The position numbers were made by a program, and so were the translations under genes. From NCBI RefSeq assembly GCF_039525805.1, contig NZ_BAAAHZ010000014.1: a stretch of 64,000 bases of DNA, one strand, 5' to 3'. Positions 57,964 through 64,000 of this stretch are shown here, one piece after another (position 1 is the stretch's first letter; each line of letters opens with the position of its first letter). The DNA comes from Dietzia natronolimnaea (GTDB lineage Bacteria; Actinomycetota; Actinomycetes; Mycobacteriales; Mycobacteriaceae). Under the pieces are notes generated by a model that searched no databases, was not told where the DNA came from, and was given only the letters and a program-made list of their open reading frames with translations.

Positions 57964-60092
57964 TAGGGCCCACCGCGGCCGTCCGTACCGTTCTCCCCCG
58001 TACCGCCGCCCTGGACGCCCCCGACGTCCGTGCCGCCGCCCCGAGTGCCGCCGCCCTGCGTGCCCCCGCCGTCCGTGCCGCCCCGGTAGCGGACGGCCAC
58101 GGCCAACATCACCGCGCCCACGGCGATGAAGGACAGCACCCGGAACAGGCCGGGCAGCGTGGCAAGGTCGAGGAACAACAACTTGGCGAGCGCGAGCGAC
58201 CCCAGGACGAAACCCATCCTGCGGGCGTCCGAGAGCCGGGGACTCGGCGTGAGGATCAACCAGGCCGCGCAGCTGATCCACAGCACGGTGACCACCAGGT
58301 GGGCCACGAGGAAGCCGTTGCGCGCCGCGCCCGCCAGGTCACCGATCACCACTCCGGCCGCCACCACCATCACCGAGAAGGCCAACAGCGCCGCGACGGC
58401 ACCCGCCATCACCACCCTGGAGGCCTGCCGGGGCACCCGCCGGGACGCCCACCACGTCGCGGCCACGGCGAGCGCGGTGACCGCGAGCGCCGCCACCACG
58501 TCCCAGTAGGTCAGCTCGCGGACCGCCAGACTCTCGTCGAGCGCGAGGAACGGCTCGTTGACGACCAGGTACACGGCCAGCGCGATGGCGGCGCCGACGC
58601 CGGCCACCCAGTCCGCCCAGCGGCGACCCCACAGGCCCGCCGCCACGACGTAGCCGGTGGCGCTGAGGGTGAGGGCGAGGCTCGTCATCTCCCGTCCGCC
58701 CAGTTCAACCCAGGCGCCGAACAGCAGCGCACTGCCCACGACCCCCGAGACGGCGGACAGCAGCACCGGTCCCGGTTCGTGGGCTCGACGTCCGGCCACC
58801 ACCGCGACGGTGAGATAGGCCGCGGCGAGGATCACGCCGACCGGCCAGCCCGGCCGCAGGAGGAAGAGTCCGGAGAGGAGCAGCAGGGGGACGGCGGTGG
58901 GGACGACGACGAGGGCCGCGTTCTCCGGAGCCGGGCGGCGGCGCACGGAGTCGACCCAGGCGACCCCGACGCCCACGGCGGCGAAGACCAGGGCCGCCAC
59001 GATCAGCGCGACCTGTTCGCCCCGGTCGTGGAGGTGCGTCTGCGTGAGGTAGCCCACGAGGACCGGTGCCGGGAAGACCGACCACACCACCCTGACCGCG
59101 ATCCCGAGTTCGGCGCCGAGTACGGCGGTCGCGATGGCCAGGATCACCAGGAAGACAGGGAGCTCGACGCCAGTGGAGATGAACGGGGCCAGCACCATCG
59201 TGCCGGCCGAGACCAGGCAGGCGAGCAGCCCCGAGGACCATCGTTGTGCCAGCGCCATCCCCGCGAGCGCCAGCCCGCCGACGAACATGTACGCCGCCGG
59301 CACGGGGATCCACTGATAGAGAGTGGTGCAGGCGATCACGTCGAGCATGGCCGCTGCCAGACCGGTGCCGACCAGGGCCAACGCGCCGGGGTTGATCGGG
59401 CGCTCGGGCGTGGCCTCGTGGCGGGACTGCAACCACAACCCGAGCCCGACCAGTACCAGCGCCAGTACCGCCGCGGCGACCACCCGGGCGATCGGTGGGA
59501 AGAGCCCCGCCTGGATGGCGACCACCAGCAGGAACGCGATCCCGGCCAGCATCACGGATCCGCCGATCGCGGCGATCACCGTGGCCGCCGTGAGCCGTGG
59601 CACCCGGCGGGATCGGGTCTCCGCGGAGCGCCGCGTCCACCCGGGCCCGGCGGGGCCGGGGGCGGCAGGGCCGGCGGGGCCGGGGCCGGGCTGCGCGCGG
59701 GGCCCGTCCACCGGGCCGGCAGGGCGGTACCCGCCGAGCGCGGGGCCACCGGCCTGCGGGGCTCCTGCTCGCCACACCGAATCCCGCCCGGGGCCGGAGT
59801 GCTGCGCGTAGGCGGGGCGGGGGTCGGGGTGAGTCGCACCCGGGGCGGGCTGGGCCGGATGCCCGGGCGGCACGGACTGGGTCGGCGGCACGGGCTGGGT
59901 CGGCTGCCCGGGCGGCACGGGCTGGGTCGGCTGCCCGGGCGGCACGGGCTGGGTCGGCTGCACTGGCCGCGTCTGCCGACCGAGCGCCGCCAGCCCGCTC
60001 CGTACCTCCGCCACCTCGGCGGTGATCCGCCCGAGCCTCGCGTCGAGGTCGGCGAGCATGCGCTGGACGTGGTCGGGCTGTTCCGGGTTCAC
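57918..60092 (-). CDS. DUF2339 polytopic membrane protein
   Basis: 724 aa from the GTG at 60092, with GACTAT six bases upstream. Residues 1-40 look like a coiled coil (QRMLADLDARLGRITAEVAEVRSGLAALG). Then a Pro/Gln/Gly-rich tract of tandem TQPVPPGQP units leads to about 20 membrane helices. Characteristic stretches: LTAATVIAAIGGSVMLAGIAFLLV and KLLFLDLATLPGLFRVLSFIAVGAVMLA near the C-terminus, as in the DUF2339 family. The tail is GGGT-rich. Role unknown. Confidence 0.85.
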   Translation of the reverse strand: MNPEQPDHVQRMLADLDARLGRITAEVAEVRSGLAALGRQTRPVQPTQPVPPGQPTQPVPPGQPTQPVPPTQSVPPGHPAQPAPGATHPDPRPAYAQHSGPGRDSVWRAGAPQAGGPALGGYRPAGPVDGPRAQPGPGPAGPAAPGPAGPGWTRRSAETRSRRVPRLTAATVIAAIGGSVMLAGIAFLLVVAIQAGLFPPIARVVAAAVLALVLVGLGLWLQSRHEATPERPINPGALALVGTGLAAAMLDVIACTTLYQWIPVPAAYMFVGGLALAGMALAQRWSSGLLACLVSAGTMVLAPFISTGVELPVFLVILAIATAVLGAELGIAVRVVWSVFPAPVLVGYLTQTHLHDRGEQVALIVAALVFAAVGVGVAWVDSVRRRPAPENAALVVVPTAVPLLLLSGLFLLRPGWPVGVILAAAYLTVAVVAGRRAHEPGPVLLSAVSGVVGSALLFGAWVELGGREMTSLALTLSATGYVVAAGLWGRRWADWVAGVGAAIALAVYLVVNEPFLALDESLAVRELTYWDVVAALAVTALAVAATWWASRRVPRQASRVVMAGAVAALLAFSVMVVAAGVVIGDLAGAARNGFLVAHLVVTVLWISCAAWLILTPSPRLSDARRMGFVLGSLALAKLLFLDLATLPGLFRVLSFIAVGAVMLAVAVRYRGGTDGGGTQGGGTRGGGTDVGGVQGGGTGENGTDGRGGPYYRRDTEPSGSGSPT
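59889..59964 (-). repeat. 27-bp tandem repeat within the DUF2339 gene
   Basis: Three units start CACGGGCTGG at 59889, 59916 and 59943, preceded by a degenerate shorter unit near 59874. They encode repeats of TQPVPPGQP in the Pro-rich cytoplasmic or surface linker. Copy number probably varies among strains. Confidence 0.8.
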
Positions 60093-60145
60093 CCCTGAAT
60101 AGTCTCCCGTCCGGGCCGCCCCGTCCACAGGCTCCCTGCCGAGCC

Positions 60146-61066
60146 CTACCGCCGGTCGCGCTGGGCCTGCGCCGCTGCCCGGGACCGCAGCACCAGGATC
60201 ACGCCGACCGCGCTGACCGCCATACCGACCACCGCGAGAAGAGTGATCGGCACCCCGAACATCAGCCACACCCACACCATGGTGGTGGGCGGGGTGAGGT
60301 AGAGCAGGACGCTGGCCACCGTGGCGCCCCTGGTGCGGGTGACGAACACGTAGAGGACGTACCCGCAGAGCGTGGAGAGGAACACCAGCCAGGCCACCGC
60401 CACCCAGAACTCGGGCTCGGCCGGCACCGCGCCCTGCCCGGCCAGCAGCATCGCGGCGACCAGGGCCACCGCCGCGACGACCGACTGCATGGTGATGGAC
60501 TGGAGCAGGGTCTCCGTGGGCCTGAGACGCTGGGTGAGGACCGTCCCCGTGGCCAGACTCAGCATCCCGGCCACCGGGAACAGGTAGGCCCACCACGGGG
60601 CGCTGCCGGCACCCAGGCCGCCCGAGACCACCACCACGACGCCCGCCATTCCGAGCAGCATGCCGATCCACATGACCGGTGTGGTCCGTTCCCCGAGGAA
60701 CCTGCCCGCGACCGTCGCCACGAGTAGTGGCTGCAGCGCCGCGATCAGCGCCGCCGTCCCGCCGTCGACGCCGCGGGCGACACCCTCGAAGATCATGAAC
60801 AGGAACACGGCCTGACTGAACAGACCCAGCACCGCCTGCCGCGCCCACGCCCTCCGGTCGGTCAACCGCACCCGGAGCACGAGGCAGACCGAGAGCAGCA
60901 GGAGCCCGAGGATCGAGAACCGCCAGCCGAGCAGCTGCAGCGAGGTCCCACCGGTCCGGGTCCCGAGCTCCGCGCCGACATAGCCCGAACTCCACATGAT
61001 CACCAGTGCCACCGACGCCAGATGGCCGGCGTTGCGGCGGAGCGCATCTCGAGCGGGCTGGGACAT
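60146..61066 (-). CDS. EamA/DMT family transporter
   Basis: 306 aa, ten membrane helices in two EamA halves: SVALVIMWSSGYVGAELGTRTGG...LQLLGWRFSILGLLLL and FSQAVFLFMIFEGVARGVDGGTAALIAALQPLLVATVAG with GERTTPVMWIGMLLGMAGVVVVV. The second half ends LLYLTPPTTMVWVWLMFGVPITLLAVVGMAVSAVGVILV. Probably exports a metabolite or drug; substrate unknown. ATG at 61066 chosen from TAGGCT six bases upstream. Confidence 0.9.
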   Translation of the reverse strand: MSQPARDALRRNAGHLASVALVIMWSSGYVGAELGTRTGGTSLQLLGWRFSILGLLLLSVCLVLRVRLTDRRAWARQAVLGLFSQAVFLFMIFEGVARGVDGGTAALIAALQPLLVATVAGRFLGERTTPVMWIGMLLGMAGVVVVVSGGLGAGSAPWWAYLFPVAGMLSLATGTVLTQRLRPTETLLQSITMQSVVAAVALVAAMLLAGQGAVPAEPEFWVAVAWLVFLSTLCGYVLYVFVTRTRGATVASVLLYLTPPTTMVWVWLMFGVPITLLAVVGMAVSAVGVILVLRSRAAAQAQRDRR

Positions 61067-61234
61067 CGGCACAGCCTACGAAGCGGCCGGTCTCGTCGTC
61101 GTCGTACCGTCGGCCCCACCCCCGACCCCCGCGCACGACATCCGGCGGCGGGGGCGACGGCGGGCTGGCATTCCCCCACGCCGACGATCACCGTTCCGGC
61201 CTCGAGCCGGGTGCCCGTGCGGCGCACTCTTCCC

Positions 61235-61261
61235 ATACCGTGTGCCACACAGTACCGTGTG
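61235..61261. promoter_or_regulatory. Direct repeats over the padR leaderless promoter
   Basis: ATACCGTGTG (61235-61244) and GTACCGTGTG (61252-61261) are direct repeats 17 bp apart. Between them GTGTG-C-CACAC forms a short palindrome. The second repeat contains the TACCGT -10 (61253-61258), so a bound protein would block transcription; PadR proteins usually repress their own gene. Confidence 0.45.
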
Positions 61262-61265
61262 AGGC

Positions 61266-61610
61266 ATGAGCGACGGAGTGGACGCGGTGCTGGGGACCCA
61301 CCTGCAGGAGCTTCGGCGCGGCTCGGTGGTGCTGGCGAGCCTGCTGGCCTGCATGCGACCGCGCTACGGGTACGCCCTGCTCACCACGTTGGCCGAGGCC
61401 GGGATCTCGACCGAGGCCAACACCCTCTACCCACTGCTGCGCCGCCTGGAGGGTCAGGGGCTGCTCACCTCCACGTGGCGGACGGAGGAACCCCGACCCC
61501 GCAAGTACTACGAGACCACCGCGCTCGGTGCCGAGACCGCCGAGCTGCTCCACTCCGAATGGCAGGCGCTGGGCGCCTCCTACACTGATCTGCGGAAGGC
61601 GGAGACGTGA
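61266..61610 (+). CDS. PadR family transcriptional regulator
   Basis: 114 aa, winged helix: RGSVVLASLLACMRPRYGYALLTTLAEAGISTEANTLYPLLRRLEGQGLLTSTWRTEEPRPRKYYETTALG. C-terminal helix for dimerisation. Leaderless start with TACCGT 7 nt before ATG. Stop overlaps the HAAS gene (TGATG), so the pair is translationally coupled and probably co-regulated. Confidence 0.93.
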   Translation: MSDGVDAVLGTHLQELRRGSVVLASLLACMRPRYGYALLTTLAEAGISTEANTLYPLLRRLEGQGLLTSTWRTEEPRPRKYYETTALGAETAELLHSEWQALGASYTDLRKAET

Positions 61611-62599
61611 TGTCCACACTGACCGATCGCTACATCGCCGAGGTGGTCCGGCGGCTGCCGGACAGCACGAGCGACGACATCTCCGCCGAGATCGCCGCGA
61701 CCATCGACGACATGGTCGCGGCCGAGCTCGACCGGCACGGCGACGGCGCCGCGGCTCCCGACCCCGACTCGATCGAGCGCGCCGTGCTCGGTCGGCTCGG
61801 TGACCCCGCCGCGCTGGCGCGTCGCTACTCGGGCGCACGGCACTACCTCATCGGGCCCGAGGTCTACCCGGCGTGGCTGCGTGTCCTGCGCTGGCTCATG
61901 CCGATCGTCGGCGCCCTGGCAGCACTCACGAGCGCGATCGTCTACGTGGTGACGGCCCCACAGGCCGAACTGGGCGGCCTCATCGGTGAGGTCGTCAGCG
62001 GGGTGGTGTCCGCCCTGCTGTGGGCGTTCGCGGCCTGGACCCTGCTCGTGGTGATCGTCGAGCGGACCACGCCCGAGGGGGGCCGCAACCCCTTCACCAC
62101 GTCGACCGCGTGGGACCCGTCGGAACTCGACCATCCGCGGGTCCGGCCGGACACCCGCATCGACGCGATCGTCTCGTTGAACCTCCTCGCGCTGCTCGCC
62201 GCCGTGCCCTTCGTGCCGTCGACGTTCCTCTACATCGGACACCTCAACGGCGGCGAGACGGTGGTGAACCCGGACATCCCCACCGTCTGGCTCGCCGGCT
62301 ACCTGGCCCTGATCGGGGCGCTGGCGCTGGTGCAGATCCGGCGCCTGGCCCGCCCGGGCAGGTCCCGGCGGCGACTGGCCGTCGAGGTGGTCACCGACGT
62401 CGTGTTCGGCGCCTTCCTCACGGTCCTGGTCCTGACCCAGGAGTCGGTGATCCACCCCGACCTCGTCTCGGCCGGCGGGGACGAGCTGCCGGCCGCGGCG
62501 ATCCGATGGAGTGTCGTCGCGACCGTCTGGGTGATCGTGATCTGGGACCAGGTCGAGACCCTCCGGGCGCATCGGCGGGACACGGCCGCGGCCCGGTGA
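61610..62599 (+). CDS. HAAS-domain membrane protein paired with PadR
   Basis: 329 aa. Cytoplasmic N-terminal HAAS-like domain (YIAEVVRRLPDSTSDDISAEIAATIDDMV ... VLGRLGDPAALARRYSG, residues 8-75), followed by six or so membrane helices in pairs. HAAS proteins are typically encoded next to PadR regulators and are thought to relay membrane or envelope signals. Target unknown. A hairpin follows 28 nt after the stop. Confidence 0.8.
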   Translation: MSTLTDRYIAEVVRRLPDSTSDDISAEIAATIDDMVAAELDRHGDGAAAPDPDSIERAVLGRLGDPAALARRYSGARHYLIGPEVYPAWLRVLRWLMPIVGALAALTSAIVYVVTAPQAELGGLIGEVVSGVVSALLWAFAAWTLLVVIVERTTPEGGRNPFTTSTAWDPSELDHPRVRPDTRIDAIVSLNLLALLAAVPFVPSTFLYIGHLNGGETVVNPDIPTVWLAGYLALIGALALVQIRRLARPGRSRRRLAVEVVTDVVFGAFLTVLVLTQESVIHPDLVSAGGDELPAAAIRWSVVATVWVIVIWDQVETLRAHRRDTAAAR

Positions 62600-62626
62600 G
62601 GCATCGGTGGAGGGACGAACGACGAA

Positions 62627-62652
62627 CGCCCCCGTCCGCGTGGACGAGGGCG
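62627..62652. terminator. Terminator-like hairpin between HAAS gene and tRNA-Arg
   Basis: CGCCC-(C)-CGTCC pairs with GGACG-(A)-GGGCG around GCGT, two 5-bp helices with a C-A mismatch. It lies 18 nt from the 3' end of the convergent tRNA-Arg. Confidence 0.5.
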
Positions 62653-62670
62653 CTGCCGGTACCGCTGCTG

Positions 62671-62743
62671 TGCGCCCGAAGGGACTCGAACCCCTAACCT
62701 CTTGATCCGTAGTCAAGTGCTCTATCCATTGAGCTACGGGCGC
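62671..62743 (-). tRNA. tRNA-Arg (anticodon ACG)
   Basis: 73 nt: acceptor GCGCCCG/CGGGCGC, D-arm GCTCAATGGATAGAGC, anticodon stem CTTGA/TCAAG with loop CTACGGA (ACG), T-arm GGGGTTCGAGTCCC. A34 is the substrate for TadA, encoded at 47.7 kb. CCA not encoded. Confidence 0.97.
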
Positions 62744-62794
62744 ATTATTCATCTGTCGTGCCAGTTCAACCGGTCACCCGGTGCTCCGGCATGG

Positions 62795-62883
62795 CGGAGG
62801 CGAGAGGATTTGAACCTCCGGTCCCCTTTAAGGAGGACAACTCATTAGCAGTGAGTCCCATTCGGCCGCTCTGGCACGCCTCC
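62795..62883 (-). tRNA. tRNA-Ser (anticodon GCT)
   Basis: Acceptor GGAGGCG/CGCCTCC, anticodon stem ACTCA/TGAGT with loop CTGCTAA (GCT, reads AGC/AGU), a long class II variable arm and T-loop GGTTCAAATCC. CCA encoded at 62792-62794. Adjacent to tRNA-Arg on the same strand. Confidence 0.97.
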
Positions 62884-62988
62884 TGGAGGCTCTGCTGAGC
62901 CAACGAGGGATAACAGTACACACCGGTCGGCGCGGTGCGCAAAACGGCCGGACACCCCGCCGTCATCCGGTGGTCCTACTCTGTACGC

Positions 62989-64000
62989 ATGTCCCCCGAC
63001 GTGCGCAGCGACCTCGACGCCATCCCCTCCTACGTCCCCGGCGCCACCGTCCCGGGAGCGGTCAAACTGGCCTCCAACGAGACCACCGCGGGACCGCTGC
63101 CGAGCGTGGCGGCCGCCATCGTGGACGCCGCGGCCGGGGTGAACCGCTACCCGGACATCACCGCCGGAGCGCTGGTGTCCCGGTTGGCGGAGTTCCTCGG
63201 GATCCCGTCGCGCAACATCACCGCGGGCTGCGGCTCGGTGGCGCTGTGCCAGCAGCTCGTCCAGGCGGTGTGCGCACCCGGGGACGAGGTCCTCTACGGC
63301 TGGAGATCGTTCGAGGCCTACCCCATCATCGCGCGCATCGCGCACGCCGTCCCCGTCCCGGTCCCGAACCGGGCCGACGGCACCCTGGACCTCGAGGCGA
63401 TCGCCGACGCCGTGACCGACCGGACCCGGCTGATCTTCGTCTGCACCCCCAACAACCCCACCGGGCCGGCGGTCTCCCACGCCGAGCTCACCGCGTTCCT
63501 CGACCGCGTTCCGGAGCGGGTCACGGTGGCGCTGGACGAGGCGTACTACGAGTACCTCCGATCCGACGACCCGGTCGACGGCGTGGCCGAGTCCATGGCC
63601 AGGCCCAACGTCGTGGCTCTGCGCACGTTCTCCAAGGCGTACGGCCTGGCGGGGCTGCGCGTGGGCTACCTGACCGGGCCGGCGGACCTGGTGGTGTCCG
63701 TGGGGAAGATGGTCGTCCCGTTCTCGGTGAGCTCGCTCGCCCAGGCCGCCGGGATCGCCTGCCTCGACGCGGGCGACGAGCTCCGCGCCCGCACGGATGC
63801 GGTGGTGGCCGAACGCACGAGGGTCCGGGACGCGCTGATCGATCTCGGCCATGCCGTGCCGGAGAGCCAGGCCAACTTCGTGTGGCTGCCGCTCGGTGAC
63901 GCCGCGGCCGAATTCGACTCGCACTGCCGCGGCCACCTCGTCGTCACCAGGTGCTTCGCCGGCCACGGGGTGCGGGTGACGATCGGCGACCCGGTCGAGA
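62989..64000 (+). CDS. Histidinol-phosphate/aromatic aminotransferase (HisC2/Pat type), 5' part
   Basis: Open at the right edge; 337 residues visible. Start MSPDVRSDLDAIPSYVPGATVPGAVKLASNETTAGPLPSV. Motifs: RYPDITAGALVSRLAEFLG, GCGSVALCQQLVQA (PLP phosphate), FVCTPNNPTGPAV, DEAYYEYL and the PLP-Lys in LRTFSKAYGLAGLRVGYL, then QANFVWLPLG. These match class II aminotransferases; position after tRNA-Ser and tRNA-Arg is that of Rv3772 (hisC2). It may serve phenylalanine/tyrosine synthesis rather than histidine. TACTCT six bases before the ATG indicates a leaderless transcript. Confidence 0.92.
   Translation, partial: MSPDVRSDLDAIPSYVPGATVPGAVKLASNETTAGPLPSVAAAIVDAAAGVNRYPDITAGALVSRLAEFLGIPSRNITAGCGSVALCQQLVQAVCAPGDEVLYGWRSFEAYPIIARIAHAVPVPVPNRADGTLDLEAIADAVTDRTRLIFVCTPNNPTGPAVSHAELTAFLDRVPERVTVALDEAYYEYLRSDDPVDGVAESMARPNVVALRTFSKAYGLAGLRVGYLTGPADLVVSVGKMVVPFSVSSLAQAAGIACLDAGDELRARTDAVVAERTRVRDALIDLGHAVPESQANFVWLPLGDAAAEFDSHCRGHLVVTRCFAGHGVRVTIGDPVE

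Noticed and set aside
59889..59964. Possible CRISPR array (regular 27-bp spacing)
   Set aside because: Head-to-tail tandem units without spacers, in frame inside the DUF2339 gene.

Overview
The window reads as a chromosomal segment of a very GC-rich, mycolate-type actinobacterium (order Mycobacteriales/Corynebacteriales). My best guess is Dietzia or a close relative; the order is far more certain than the genus. The evidence is gene order. A block leuA, dnaQ-like exonuclease, murT-gatD, recR, ybaB, dnaX, aspT matches the neighbourhood Rv3710-Rv3722c of Mycobacterium tuberculosis. A response-regulator-like gene followed by nuoA-N matches Rv3143-Rv3158. tadA, its partner gene and tyrA match Rv3752c-Rv3754, and tRNA-Ser/tRNA-Arg followed by a hisC2-like gene matches the Rv3772 region. 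No transposase, prophage, integrase or CRISPR array is visible. A run of 36 N inside nuoG shows this is a draft assembly.

Layout. 1-5.9 kb: end of a secreted S1 protease, a GNAT, leuA behind a short Leu-codon leader ORF and a predicted pseudoknot, an exported peptidoglycan amidase and a secreted glycerophosphodiesterase. The last three genes are each followed by a copy of the same long hairpin. 5.9-12.2 kb: holin-like membrane protein, class III aminotransferase, exonuclease, a beta-lactamase-fold serine hydrolase and the lipid II amidating pair murT-gatD. 12.2-20.9 kb: ArsR/SRPBCC pair, amidohydrolase, then the replication/repair block recR-ybaB-dnaX, a 0.5-kb gene-free stretch, aspT, SRP RNA and tRNA-Ser. 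20.9-25.7 kb: an acetoacetate/short-chain fatty acid uptake and activation pair with its likely PucR-type regulator. 25.8-42.3 kb: an atypical receiver protein, a perfect CRP/GlxR-type palindrome and the complete 14-gene complex I operon, its genes overlapping or nearly abutting, then a fourth copy of the hairpin.

42.3-46.5 kb holds a queuosine-related cluster: gluQ, a YhhQ-type precursor transporter, a CHY zinc-finger protein and tgt. The Tgt has lost all three zinc-ligand cysteines. 46.5-53.4 kb: TetR, tRNA-Ser, CsbD, tadA with its partner, tyrA, a glycolipid-binding-like protein, a cytochrome P450 and a Tat-exported PhoX phosphatase. 53.4-64 kb: two small proteins, a GH65 phosphorylase/hydrolase, a DUF2339 membrane protein, an EamA transporter, a PadR/HAAS regulatory pair, tRNA-Arg, tRNA-Ser and the start of a hisC2/pat-type aminotransferase.

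Two themes run through the window. At least fifteen genes have a nAnnnT -10 hexamer 6-7 nt before the start codon, the signature of leaderless transcripts; I used it to choose starts. A 57-58 nt hairpin conserved in both stem and loop occurs four times, always just 3' of a plus-strand gene.
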